NCBI GenBank assembly: GCA_016801885.1
Contig: CM028902.1
Coordinates: 25,159,580 to 25,223,579 of the forward strand
From: Toxotes chatareus
Taxonomy: Eukaryota; Chordata; Actinopteri; Toxotidae
Length of the DNA stretch: 64,000 nucleotides
Reading direction: 5' to 3'
A program made the position numbers and the translations under genes. The notes beneath the pieces were generated by a model, which saw nothing but the letters and a program-made list of their open reading frames with translations, had not been told where the DNA came from and did no database searches. The first letter of the stretch is position 1; each line of letters starts with the position of its first letter. Positions 50,228 through 63,185 of the stretch are shown here, piece after piece.

Positions 50228-51778
50228 GTAAGTGCTGCTGCTGCTCCGGCTCAGAGCTCTCACAGGCTTCCTGGAGCTGTTGGTGCTTTTTATTAGATGT
50301 ATGCTTGTGGGAATACATTCCAGCTCAGGTGATACCGTGGTCTGGATTCACACCTTTGCATCTTCCAGTTTATCTGCAGTGATATTGTGACATCCACAGA
50401 GAATGCGCTATATCAAACTGATGTTAGTGGTGAGAGTTGGCTCCTCAGTTGGATTAAAGGGAGTGATGTTTTAAAATGTGCTTTTGATTAATATTGAATT
50501 TTTTTTTCTTGCAGGAAATTCATAAAAATCAGCTTTTAATAATCACTGCATGTACATAAATTCACCACAACCAAGGCCTCGTTTCAAACTTGAATCTAAC
50601 CATGGAACCAAAACCTCAGCCTCTGATGGCTGTTTGATTTTTATCTGACTACATTACAAATTAGCAGCACTGCAAGGAAACCTGGACCACTGTCTATTTA
50701 GGAGTCAGACTTAATCCTGAGAATACAGTTCACCAAGTCAGGGGTTAAATCTCTTAATCATTCATGTAAGAGCAAACCAGCTGAAGTTTGGTGTACTGAG
50801 GTTAATCCTTCTAAAAATGTCATTTTATTTTAATTTGCATATTTTAAAAGGTTGTGAAAGGAAGGGATTCTGTTCTCATGGTCGAACATTTAATGAAATA
50901 TAATGTTCAGATCTCAGAGCCCGTCACAGCTGTGATGGGCTCAGTAAACAGCAGAGGAAAGACTCCAGCACAAAATCTGTTTTACTTACAGAAAAATATT
51001 GCTTCTCTCTAAAAGGCGTAAGAGTGATGTCTGTCCTCAAATCTTAGTTTTTTGTACACTCCCGGTAAAAGGCAGTGATGTCTTGGTCAAATTATTTGGG
51101 ATGCTGCCGTTGTACATGATGTGAATCAGTCGTGAATCCACATAGAAAACAGTGGAAAAGCTTAGAAATGTTCCTTTTACTTTGAACGATGAAGTGGAGG
51201 ATGATTAGAGAGGCCCCTCTACTCAAAGCAAATCCAACAGAAACAGCACTAACTGATTTTGTCTCTTCATACATCATTATATCTTCTCCCCGTCACTTGC
51301 TGCTGTATCTTCCCATAATACCTTCTTTTATATCCTTTGATGACAGAGACCAGCCCGGCCTGAGAGCTAACAGGCCCAGGTATCTGCAAACAGCTGTTTC
51401 ACCAGATGATAAAAGCAGTTATGACTCAGGTGCTCAAGTGCACAATTTTCAGTCTAAATGTCAGTTTCCTTTGGAAATCCATGAAACACAAACCCCGGTC
51501 ACCTTAGATATCCTGCTGTCTTTGGGGGACCAGCCTGAGAAGGACAGACAGCTGAGTTTCTCTCTAGAAACAGTAGAGAGCTTAAAATGTACAAACGAAT
51601 TCTTGAAGTTCACATTGTAACAGCAGCAGCAGTGACTATGCAGGAGATTATCAATGGTTCTGACCAGTCAGGCACCAGCCTGTGATGTTGATGGGATGTA
51701 CTGCACTGTATAGCTCCAGCTCACTTCACCTCATTTCACTGTACTTTAAATGTATAGTAAACAATTTTGACAGGGCAT

Positions 51779-51818
51779 GTGTGTGTGTGAGAGTGTGTGA
51801 GTGTGTGTGTGTGAGTGT

Positions 51819-51857
<39 letters not shown>

Positions 51858-51920
51858 AGTGTGTGAGTGTGTGTGTGTGTGTGTGTGTGAGAGTGTGTGT
51901 GTGCGTGTGTTTGTGTGTGA
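51779..51920. repeat. Imperfect (TG)n tract with GAGTG interruptions
   Basis: About 140 bp of TG repeat in which GAGTGTGTGAGTG-type interruptions recur at regular intervals. Confidence 0.95.
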
Positions 51921-53494
51921 GATTTCACTCAGCACTCAGAGGTCGTAGTCCATCAGATCCTGGAAATTGTGGCTGGTGTATCCCTGTACTTTCTGCTCCG
52001 CACTCTCTTATTTAGCCCACAAAGCTGCCGTCACACACACACACACACTGTGTGTACTTGTCAGTCTCGGCAGCACCAGCGGTCTGAGTGTGAGTGCTTT
52101 AGATGTCACTGCTTCCTTGAAAAGCTTGTTCAGAGTCCTTTTCTGTGTCTGTGTGATTTCAGGCTTGTTGCTGGTCACAGTGAAATGAACCTGATTTTCA
52201 TGCTTCCGCGCTCTGACTCGTGACAGAGTGCTAACCCGGGAGATGCACACAGCCAGAGCCGACACGTCAGAGTGAGGAAATGAACGTGTTAGCTGTGCTT
52301 CTGATTTTAGCCATAGACAGAAAGAGAGAGAAATCAATGGGATCATCAGTACTGTTTGAAAATGTAATGTGTAATGTACATTATCAGATTGTTTTAAGAT
52401 CCTGGGCAATATTACTGATACAAGTACTGTAACTACAGTGCTACAGTGTCTTTGCCGATGAACAATAGAGGCAGACACGATGATCACCATGATGGATTCT
52501 CCAGCCAGAGTCAGGTCTGTGCTGTAAACTGATTTGTCGTACGGTGCTTCTGTAGACCTGGAAAGCAGAGGAGCATTTTCTGGGCTTTCCACTGTTCTTT
52601 TGTTAACAGAGGGCTCTGAAATCATTTCGGGGCTTTGCACTCATCAGGTAATCTGTATGAAGGCCTGCACCCTGCTGTGTGAACTTCACTGTGCTGCACA
52701 GTTTTCTCCACAGTAAAAAACAGAGCGTTTCTTTTTCTCGCTGCAAAGATTTCTTGATCAAGCGGGGATTTACTTCTGCCGTCCTCCTCAGCGTCCTCCT
52801 TCCTTTGATAGTGTCTGAAGCCTTTCAGCTGGTAGCAGTCAACACATCACACTGCATTAGGATCACACAGCACAGCAACAATTGGAAAGAAAATGGCAAA
52901 AAAAAAAAGCTGGAAGTGTGAGATTGCTTCACGAAGACGAAGCTCAGTTGCATTATCAATAACTGTTTACAACAGGGGTGGTGAGATAAAGGAGGCGAAA
53001 AAGAGAACTTAGCGAGATGTTATGTGTGATAGACGCTGATTATTTTGTGAGAACGAAACCTCACACGATTATTGATCTGTTTTGCTGTGAGAATTTTAAG
53101 AGGAACAACAGAAAAGAAGCTGCAGCAGCAGTGATTCCTGGCTGTTGTTTCCACCCACCACTGCATGTAGGAGAGAGAGCGACACGCGGCTGCTTCCACG
53201 CTCAGCTCGAGCTTGTTCTTCATGCTAGTCACAGAGAAAACACAGAAAATGAGAGGCACTTTATCATAACAGAGCTTCGCTTTTATTTAATGTCTTTAGT
53301 AGGAAAAGAAAGAGAGTGGTGTGAAACAGAGAGAGAGAGGACAGAAAAACCGTTTGAACAAACGGTGCGGGTGAAAGAGAGAGGAGGTCGTACTCCTGAG
53401 AGAAAAAGAGATGAAAGATAAAGGAGAAATGGAAGGAGAGAGGGGAAGTACTGTGCTGTTAGAAATCAGCACTACAGACATGGACAGCTCCCTG

Positions 53495-53496
<2 letters not shown>

Positions 53497-53525
<29 letters not shown>
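53497..53525. repeat. Microsatellite (CA)n
   Basis: About 14 CA units at the end of a purine-rich stretch (53290-53450). Confidence 0.95.
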
Positions 53526-53528
<3 letters not shown>

Positions 53529-54089
53529 TTCCATTAGTACACTTCCATGTATGCTTCCTTGTGTAGTGTGTGAGTTACAGCTGTGTAGTGTTGTGTTATC
53601 ATTCACAGAGCCGAGTCATTAGAGACTTCTGAATAATACTGATGGTTTCTGTCTCACATCCGACTACAGCTTAGTGTTATGTAGTAAATGAAAGGTGGAT
53701 GTTGGGCCCTTTCCTTCTGCTGCACAGCCCAGACGGTGCTCAGTGAGGGTGTACACCACCCGTGTGTTCATAGTGCACTCAAAAGAACAAGTGTACAGTA
53801 AAGAAGTATATAAAATGAGAGACAGTGTTATCCTTCATCACTTCCTTGTTACAGACTCAAACAAATCGCAGGGCTTTATTTTGAGCCTCCATGAAGATTT
53901 GCCATTTTACAGTCAGACTGTTCAGCGTGGTGCTGCCGTCCCAGGGCTAACGTATTACCTTAGCATGGACTTTTAAGATTGGAATGGGCATTTTTTTCCT
54001 CTACTATTTGACATTTCATGGAATAAAAGATTAATGATTAGAAATAATGGTCAGCAGACTAATCAATGTTGAAAATATGTTTAGTTGCA

Positions 54090-54312
54090 GGCCCACTTCC
54101 TGCAAGATTCTTCCATCTAAAGCGCCACAGCGGCCGTCTGTCTCGACCGGGTGGGCTGAGAGAGGGACAGAGAGATGGAGGGAGAGAGAGAGACAGACAG
54201 AGGGACAGACAGAGGGAGCAATACAAACAACAACAATAAAAGAACTAATGATGGTAAGACTAGTAGTAGGAATAATAATAATGATTAATGAGACTAGTAA
54301 TCTCCTTACTAG
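54090..54312. mobile_element. LINE 3'UTR-like ATT-rich relic
   Basis: A GGGACAGAGAGATGGAGGGA purine block leads into AACAATAAAAGAACTAATGA and AATAATAATAATGATTAATG followed by AGACTAGTAA. This resembles the antisense ATT-rich module at 47.38-47.5 kb and 59.45-59.55 kb. Both ends are unclear and the flanking part (ATTCTTCCATCTAAAGCGCC) is not shared with the other copies. Confidence 0.4.
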
Positions 54313-54679
54313 TCTCAGTGTCAGGACGCATGTATGTCGCCTGAGTGTCCCAGGGCTTAAATCACAGTACATTTGGCTTTTAAACAGCTTCATTGAAACT
54401 AAGTTTTCCTGCAAGTAAGAAACAATGGAAACTGGAGAGCTGCTGAGTTTCACAGATATAAAATTCCCTTCCTTTGTGTTGGGTCGGCACCACTCAGTGC
54501 CTGTCGGAGTAAACGATGATGTTAGCAAAGCGTGGAAGCTTCATAAACTGTTCCATAATTCAGGTTCAGTTTGTCCATAACTCATTACCACCAGAATGGT
54601 CTATAACCTAATTATCCTTCTGATATTAAGCAAGGTGAATGTTCTTTGTTGTGACCTAGCCAGTCACCTTGGCTCTGTC

Positions 54680-54714
54680 AAATAAATAAATAAATAAATA
54701 AAAATAAATAAATA
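54680..54714. repeat. (AAAT)n tail-like repeat
   Basis: About eight AAAT units. It may be the 3' tail of an old SINE/LINE, but no body is recognised upstream. Confidence 0.85.
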
Positions 54715-54858
54715 GTATGCCCCGCCTCATATTTTGCCCCAAGGCCTCGGCAGAATCAATGAGCCTCTGTTCTTACACTTTGTTAAAATATCCAATAACA
54801 TTAGCAACCATTATGCACCACGTCAATGTGACAGCCCACATCATGTCAGCTGCAGCGC

Positions 54859-54881
54859 TGTGTGTGTGTGTGTGTGTGTGT
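54859..54881. repeat. Microsatellite (TG)n
   Basis: About 11 TG units. Confidence 0.95.
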
Positions 54882-55149
54882 TAGGGTGATAATGTGACAC
54901 TGAGTTTTAGTTGGCTGTTTCCTTCCTCTGGGCTGAACAGTGCTTAGCGGGGAGCAGACTGAAATAATCAAAAAGACATTGTGGAATCATCTGAACCACG
55001 TGTGTCATTGTTATTACATTTCTCATCTGAACAGGGAGAAAAAAAACATCTCTGGGAAGCCGTGAATACATAACGTTATCAGGGCAGCTTTACAGGGACA
55101 TCAACAGTGCATGGTCCTTGTTAAAATACATGCAAATGTGTATGTCTGT

Positions 55150-55242
55150 CTGCCATGAGTCCTGGCTCACTCAGTGCATTCTGGGATATGCTCTAGCCCT
55201 CTTGTGACCCTGAACAGGCTAAATTAGAGATGGATGGATGGA
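55150..55242 (+). mobile_element. Short retroelement 3' end with GGAT tail
   Basis: CATTCTGGGATATGCTCTAG is followed by GACCCTGAACAGGCTAAATT and a short (ATGG)n run. This matches the common fish repeat end reading GGGATAGGCTCCAG...GACCCTGAACAGGATAAG...ATGGATGG. Only the 3' part is visible. Confidence 0.6.
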
Positions 55243-56655
55243 ATCTCAGTTTCCCAAATCTCCCCCTGTCAGATACCAAATGATGCCAGGTACTGCAGCT
55301 GCTGCTGCAGGGAAAGGAACACTGAGTGCCTGAGCAGAGCCACCATTGGCTGAATGAACAGCAGGTGATGTGTAGGATTGGTTTCAGGTGTAGTGGACGG
55401 TCGGGGATCTTCAACCAGACAAAAAAACAAACCACTGACTGTGATAAGGCTTATTTAGACAAGAAATAATAGGAAATTCATACAAAGACTTTAGGACTGA
55501 AACATTGTTCAGTCAGCCACCTGAGTGGATCATTATGTGAAAGCAGAATACGTGTAGCCCTGGTATTTGGCATCTGAGCGCCGATCTTGTCACTCCCCAG
55601 CAAAGAAGCACCGGCCTCAGCACAGCAGAGAACACAGTGACAAACAGGTGGAAAATAGCTTTTGTAGATCAGAGAGCAGGACTTCCTGTCAGGCTGGGTT
55701 AGGGTTAGGTTTTAGAGTCAGAGTTTCAGTGGCCTTGCTGATCCTGTTAGTCTTTCTGCTCTGGGAACAGAGCGCAGATGTGATACCGCTCCTTCTCATC
55801 GACAGCTGAGATGCTGTGAGTGACGTCAGCTCGCTCTGTGTGAGTCAGGTGTGAGTCTCGAGTGGCCTTGAAGAGTATAATGATGCTGCTACATGATCTT
55901 ACAGCTTTGATTTTTCTGGTTGACCTGCAGCATGTCTCACAGCATGTCACAGAGAGCTAACCCTTTCAGTTTATCACACAGGCCCCTGTGCTTCAGCTGC
56001 AAAGCTGATAAACACCTTCTTACTGTGACTTATGGAGTTCATCACAAACACACAACTTTCACTCAGCGTTCAAAAGTTAGATCACTTGGGACTGAAACAC
56101 CTTTATGCATCTAACAGAGCTGTTTATAAAAGTCATTATGACAAAATGTCAATGAGTGAGGATCAATGCTGCGCTGATGTCAATATTAAAACACTATCGA
56201 TTATGAAAATGAAAAAAAAAAGTCAATATTTTTTTCAGTAATGCACTAATGCTGTGTGAGAATTATGGATCCCGCGCAGGACAGAGGGACGTCTGATGTG
56301 TCGGCATTTACAAGGCCGACAGCAAAGGACAATGCAAGGTCAGCTTTTACTCTACTTACCTGCTTTTATTAGATGAGCAGGGTTTGGTTTAAAACAGCCT
56401 TTAAACAGAGCAAACACAATCTCAGAGCTAAACTTCCGTGTTGTAGCAGCGCTGCCGTGCTCCCAGATCTCCGAGAAACTAAACCATGCAAATTAGTTGT
56501 TGTAATTTTCCTTTAGCCTCTCTGTTCTCTGCACAGATGCACAGTGTTTGGATCGGTGCTGGTAAATTCTTTCATCTGTAAGTGTGTGTGTGTGTGTGTG
56601 AATCCTTGCTATTGATGGCAGTGAATCAGTTCCTGCTGCAGCCCACACATAAGTC

Positions 56656-57033
<378 letters not shown>

Positions 57034-59424
57034 GCAGCACCCCTGTGCATATTCCTGAGGGTTGATAACGGTTTTTATTCTTCCTGACAGTGGATGTGGT
57101 TGGAACCATGAGGACGGGTTGTGTCTTTTCTTTCTCATAAACTTCTGCTACTTGGAAACTCAGGCTCTCAGGAATGAAATGATAAGTTAAACCCACACTG
57201 AACAGCCTCAGCCTGTGCTGCTTTAAATCATACAGCTACTGATGGAACTGCTCTTCCTGGCTCTGCTTACAGGACTGTAGTCAAATTAATGTGGAATCAG
57301 TTGTCTCCATTTCACTGGTTTGTTTCCCCTTTCCTTAACGATGTCTGACAATATCACATGGAAGCTGTGCAGCAGCATCATTACAACTTGACATGAACGG
57401 CGCCTCAGCATCTAACACTGATGTAGGTGGTGGAAGTCGTACACGTTGTGTGTAAACAGGACAGGAAGGCGTTTACTGTGAAAGGTCTGTACAGGAAGTG
57501 TTACATTTCACTGACAATACAGCAAAACAAAAAAAAAATGGCAAAGCAGAACTAATTGGAAGTAACTGTTGAAAGAGGAGGTGAGAGTAGAGGAGTGATG
57601 AGTATGACGTGAGGTTGACTAATGCTGTGGAAATGTACAGTAAACTGAATTTATCAATGCATCAGAAGTGACTTCTTAAAAGAACATGATGAAATACAGT
57701 TGTAGAAACAGGAAGCTTTGGAAATAAATTCCTGTCATTCCTTAACAGCAGTCTGTTTGACTCCTGGTTCTCTCAGTCATTTAGAAGTGAAACGAAATAT
57801 CTGAGCGGTCACAGACGTCCAGGTTTGGTCTGTGTGGGGAGTGCAGCTTCTGTTCACAAGCTCCAGTCTCAGTTTGAGCAGAGGAAGTGTGTTTGCGTCT
57901 CAGATTAAATCTGTCTCGGTGGAATAATGGAACAAATGTAAACAGTTTTAAACAAAGTTCTCAGGTCACTGTAGCCTGAGTGTTTTCACTCCATGCTACA
58001 CTCAGCCTGTGTTGTGTTTGTGTTTGAAAGCAGAGATCCTGTGAGCCTGCAGCCCCACCCAGCAAAATAATCAGCAGCACTGTCCTGTGTAAACTCTGCT
58101 CACACACCCTGGGACATTTGTGTAAACCTTGCTACACATTTTGAGAGGTGGGTGTGTTTACCCTCCACGATCACCCTGCCCGGCCTTCATCACTGCATGT
58201 CCAGTGTCCAAACTGAACTGTGGTGCTTTCAGCAGGCTGGGTTTTTAAAGGTGTGAACACAGCTGCCACGCCTCTTTGCTTTGTGACTCTGTGTGTGGAG
58301 AAAGGTTTTTTCAGGGATAATGCACTGAAACAAAAACCCAAACCTCCAAACCTCATTAGAAAATGCCCCCATTAAGCCCAGCTCTGTTGTAGCTGCAGTG
58401 TGTGTGTGTCTTGACAGATGAATGAGAAGCTGTCCCTCTTTGTGCTTGGCTGTAAAACCCTCAGAGAAATGGTCTTGTCTAGGTGCACCTTCAGTCTCCA
58501 GCAAAAGCTGGAGAGCAGGAAATGTGATCTTCTCTGACTGCACTCACAGTCCATCGTATTTCTTACAGCCCGCTGCTGACACACGTCACCATTCGCTGCC
58601 AAATCCCAGAGAAACTTGTCTAACTCATGTTCATATTCTTTAATTCAGAGTCACACCTGGCTGTCGACTGCGGAGTCACAGGGAAGTGGGGTCATGCACA
58701 CAGACATTTCTGTGCTTACAGTATGTCTGAAAGAGAAAGAGTGAGAGACAGGACGAGAATACTGAAGACTGAGACCTCCTCCTTCTCTCCTCGAATCTGA
58801 ATCTCAACAGATTTTTCCTCTTTACCTTTGGTTATTTCTGTTATTCTTTAGCATAAGATTGTCTTTCAAACGTAAAGAGAGTTTAAACAGATTTTGCTTG
58901 AATGAAATAATAAATAAATGAAATAATGAAATAAGGATCTGACACAAGCCTGAAACCCTCAGTTCCACAAAGCTCTCAGCTCTACTAAACTTTAGAGCTT
59001 CAGTATTTTGTATCAGTGTTGTTTCCAAAGAAAAAAGAAAAAGCTGTGATAAAGCCGTGTACACTACCTGCTCAGCAACTAAACAGCAGACAGACACAGT
59101 CAGAGAGCAGCTGGTGAACATAGTGGAGCATTCAGCAGCTGAAGAGCCTGATATTTCCCTCAGGAACTGGTGGAGACCAAAAACAGAGCTAAAAGAGATG
59201 GAATGCTGGATTGAGATTCATCAGGTGGACTCAAACACCCTTTCAAATGAATGGTAATGTGTCTGTCTGTGGGTTTAAGGAATGTATAAGCAACTGACTG
59301 GTAAAAAGCTTGTTCTACTGCCCCCAAGTGGTCAAACAACCAGCTAATGCAGAAGAAGCATTTATATTTCATTTCTGGAGACAATGAGAAAAACAGATAA
59401 ATTAGAAGCAGGAGGGATGAGAGC

Positions 59425-59640
59425 ATAGCACAATGCAGGTCACGCATAAAGATGTATAATAATAAGACAAACAATAATAACATATAATAATACAATATAC
59501 AATATTAATACTACAAATAATATTTAATGAGACTAATAAGGGGGCCACAGTCACAGATTCAGAATCTGCAGCTCTGGAGGTTGAAGCACCTGCAGAGAGT
59601 GGCAGTAAGAGAGAAGACAGAGGTGAGAAAGCACAGAACT
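59425..59640 (-). mobile_element. LINE 3'UTR relic (ATT-rich module)
   Basis: In plus: AATAATAAGACAAACAATAA, AATGAGACTAATAAGG, GGCCACAGTCACAGATTCAG, AGCTCTGGAGG, then CACCTGCAGAGAG. The same order is seen at 47380-47600, so this is the same 3'UTR in the same (minus) orientation. No coding part remains. Confidence 0.7.
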
Positions 59641-59681
59641 ATCAGGCACAAGCACACATCTTTGTGTTCACACGTATGAGC

Positions 59682-59708
59682 GCACACACACACACACACA
59701 CACACACA
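59682..59708. repeat. Microsatellite (CA)n
   Basis: About 13 CA units. Confidence 0.95.
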
Positions 59709-59799
59709 GTATCTTTGAAGGACGAATCTCAACTAAAGGCTGGAAATCTCGCTCTAATTGCCATTCTCCTATTGCTAACACATCATCTTCAGAGTGTGA

Positions 59800-59814
59800 C
59801 TGTGTGTGAGTGTG

Positions 59815-59855
<41 letters not shown>

Positions 59856-59900
59856 GTGTGTGTGTGTGTGTGTGCGTGTGCGTGCGTGCGTGTGTGTGCG
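59800..59900. repeat. Microsatellite (TG)n with CG interruptions
   Basis: About 100 bp of TG repeat with CGTGTG and CGTGCGTGCG interruptions. Confidence 0.95.
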
Positions 59901-60001
59901 TTAGTTTCAGTCTAATCACAGTGAACAGAGAAGGCAATTTGTTCAGCCAGAACCCCTGTTGTGTTGATAAGATGGTCACACAAACCTCTGTGTGCCACCA
60001 T

Positions 60002-60004
<3 letters not shown>

Positions 60005-60051
<47 letters not shown>
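60005..60051. repeat. Microsatellite (CT)n
   Basis: About 23 uninterrupted CT units. Confidence 0.97.
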
Positions 60052-60053
<2 letters not shown>

Positions 60054-60329
60054 CTCCCCGCCAACCTTAACTTCCAGTGTGTTTAGATCCAGGCTGAACC
60101 TGGCTGCAGAACAGCTGAGCCAGCTTTTGGTTCACAACCACTTCCAAATACATCCAGAGTTCCGTCTCAGTGATTCTCAGTGAGTCCATTTACTGTGTGA
60201 ATGGAATTTAAACAGGACTTTGGATTTAACAAGTTTTGCTTTTTACCGTTGTGGTTTTGTTGAACTGACACCAACACATCAGCTGACATGTTAATGTGGT
60301 AGTGCTTACACACGGAATGCTTAAACCTT

Positions 60330-60722
60330 ACCCGACACTTTAGCTCCTTTCAGTGCTTGGACTCTAAATGGCTCTTCAGCTTTTATTCAGTATCTTAACT
60401 TCAACTCTTGACCCTTAACTTCACTTTGACTTCTTTTAACAGTAAAATTATGTTTCAAACTGCCACTTCATTTTACTTCAGTGCCTCAGCATCGACTTCA
60501 CCTCCACCGACACACAAGCTTCAGCGTAGCTTTAAACTTCTCTGTGTTTACACTTGAACTGACTTTTGAACTAACTCCTGTCAGTGCTTCCAGTTCAACT
60601 GGCTCTTCAAGTCCTTTGCGTGTTCTCACTTTAACTTCATCTACTTCAACTTCTTTCAGTTCAACTGCAACTTTAATCAAGTGCTTTTGCACTTCACACT
60701 CTTTTAAACTTCTTGAAGTCCT
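60330..60722 (+). repeat. Cryptic ACTTCA-rich, G-poor tract
   Basis: AACTTCA, ACTTCAACT, CTTTGACTTC, TTCAGTTCAACT and similar words recur irregularly through about 390 bp. The plus strand is poor in G. It looks like a decayed tandem repeat. The 100-codon frame inside (60481-60783) is Ser/Thr-rich because of the repeat and is not called as a gene. Confidence 0.55.
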
Positions 60723-61744
60723 GGATAAAAGCTGGGGGGGGGCGTGCAGGAGCAGTGTTCCCTTAGAGCTGTCAGTCTGGTAAATTTATGACATTTCACA
60801 CTGAAATATAATATTTACCGAGTAGCACTAACGGCGTCGTTCATCTGTGAGACATTTGATATGACGTCTGATGAAAGGTGCTGGTAATTCTCCACATGCT
60901 TTGGTCTGGAGCAGGGTGAACATCCTCACCAGCATATGTACTGTGACTGTTCACAGCCTCGTAAAGAATCCAGCATGTCCTCCTCTGCTGATGTTTCTGC
61001 TCTCAGTGTTTGACTTCCTGCTCTGAGTCGTTTGTTAGCAGGCAAAATTCTGAGCCGGTTTCCTTAAATGAAGATGTTTCACCAGCCTGCTGTGACAGGA
61101 GTGTTAAACTTTTATGCCTGTAGCATCAAATTTTTTCTGTGCCCTCACAACCAAAAGGGGCGTGTTTTATTCAAATGTGTTTTTTAATTTGGCCTCATTA
61201 AGGGATATCTTCACTTTGCTCTGAGCACTGCTGTGGTCCACTTACACTCATTCTGCTCTGTTTTGGCTCGAAGCAGTACAAGTTGTCCATGGTTCATCGT
61301 GGAGTTTCTCATCTGGGCAGATGCTTAGTGTGTTTGAATACAGTATTTATGTGAGTTAAAGAGCCATTTAGTACAAGTGCGTTGCCCAGGTACAAAATCC
61401 CTCTTTGTCTAATTTGAGTCCTTTTACCATTTTACTCCCCAACTTAACAACTGATATAAAGTACAAAGGATATAACATTTGCACTGATAGCTCTACCATC
61501 TTGGCATCAGGAGATAAAGAGAGGCACTTGTCGCTTTGGAAATCTCACCTCAGTTTGTTCATCCTACAGCAGATTCAGTGCTTCAGCGCACAGCTGCCTC
61601 TTCAGACTGACTTTGATTGTGTCCTGCCTCTTAAATGCATTTTATTCTGCACCCTTACAGCTTTACCAGGAGTTGTAATTTTGGCCTGAAGGTGACTTTA
61701 AAGACAGTGGAGGTCACAAATGAATAGGAATCATCATCATCTTT

Positions 61745-61858
61745 AAAATGATAAAGAATACGGTCTAAACCTGCTCTATACGGAAAGTGCCTTGAGATAA
61801 CTTGTTATGATTTGGCACTATATAAATAAAATTGAATTGAAATTGAATTGAATTGAAT
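61745..61858 (+). mobile_element. LINE 3' terminus relic (ATTGA tail)
   Basis: TACGGTCTAAACCTGCTCTA, AAAGTGCCTTGAGATAACTT, GATTTGGCACTATATAAATA, then a (TTGAA)-type tail. This is the 3' end of a fish L2-like LINE, in the plus orientation. It corresponds to the end of the element at 3662-3750 and not to the termini of copies A or B. Confidence 0.75.
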
Positions 61859-62924
61859 CTGTAGACCAAAACTTGGCAAAGTTTATATCTCACTCTGGAC
61901 CCAGAGTTTGTAAAAAACATACATTTCCCAAAAGCACTGAGAAAAAGGCCAAACTGACTGTAACTTTTCCTCATTGTTCTTAATACATTTATGACAATTC
62001 ACAGCATGAAAAGTCATTTCTCAGTGTGCGTGAGAAACTGTAACATGAGCTTTCGACAATGAATGCTTGTGCAATAAATCTTAAATCACAGCTATAAGCA
62101 GGTTAGAAAATGGCTGCAGATACAGAGACATGTTCATATGTGAGTGGATTAATGTCTCGGGATAAGATGAACAGCCTCAGAGCTTCTGCTGCCGTGGGTC
62201 TCTGCTGAGAGAAATTACACACGGAGCCACATTAAGAATTAAACAGCATGTCCTCCATCATTATCCGAACGTCTGGTGTCTTTTATGGACTCCTTTGAAC
62301 ATTTGTCAACCAGTGAGAGTGACTGATGATATAAACTGTAATAGACTCCTGGTCTGACAGGAAGGTGGTAGGAACAGTGGGTAGACAGTGTAACACTGCT
62401 TCACAGGTGAGTCATATTAGGTTGAATTCATGTTGGAATTTGTAGATACATGATTGTATTTTAGGGTCACATTATTTGGGTAAACGGGCCCAAAGTGAAG
62501 AGTCATCTGGAGCCAAAATACTGTGTGTAATATCTTAAAAAGGAAATAGCTGAGGAAATCCATAGAAAAGAAGCAAAACCACTACAACTAGTTTAGATTC
62601 TGAGTTAATAATAGTAATGTTAATAATATTGTGCAACAGGTCTTTCCTTATCAAGGCTTGATATATTTAGTGGAAAAGACCAAAAACTAAATAAAAGTGA
62701 ATCAAAGGTAATTCAGTTTATCTGGTTCTACAAAATAATCTATCACACTGTTGTATCACAATGTTGGAAAATATACTGAAGTATATGTTTCCTGTATCCA
62801 AAGCTGCATTAAGAGAGTGTGAGCCACTTGGGGTCAGTGCACACAAGCTACACACAACATCGGCATTTTTGCATTTTACTAAGTTGATAAGAACTCGGCT
62901 TCTTCGCTTTCCTGTAGTTTTGTT

Positions 62925-63185
62925 CTCGTCTCTCTTCTTCTCTTCTGTCGCTCTCTGCAGGTTCATCTTCCTCCAGAGCTGTAGAGACTGGATCTGTGGC
63001 TGTGGGCCAACTAATGCCCCATTATTAGTCTCATTAACTATTGTTATTAGTCCTGTCTTATTATCATTAGTTTTACTATTCTTATTGTTACTCTTATTAT
63101 TAGTCCTATGATTAGCCCTATTATTATCTTCTTCTTATTATTATTATTATTAGGGTTATTGTTATTATGTGGAACCTGCACTGTG
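62925..63185 (+). mobile_element. LINE 3'UTR relic (ATT-rich module)
   Basis: CTTCTCTTCTGTCGCTCTCT, GCAGGTTCATC, GAGACTGGATCTGTGGCTGT, a (TTA/TTAG)-rich stretch of about 150 bp, then ATGTGGAACCTGCACTGTGC. This is the sense orientation of the module at 47380-47613. It ends abruptly at the SINE-like element that follows. Confidence 0.75.

Noticed and set aside
51189..51620. 143-codon plus frame shortly after the ntrk3 exon, as a possible next exon
   Set aside because: Lacks LRR features and splice borders, and does not resemble any Trk ectodomain segment.
60481..60783. 100-codon Ser/Thr-rich frame
   Set aside because: Explained by the ACTTCA-rich tract.
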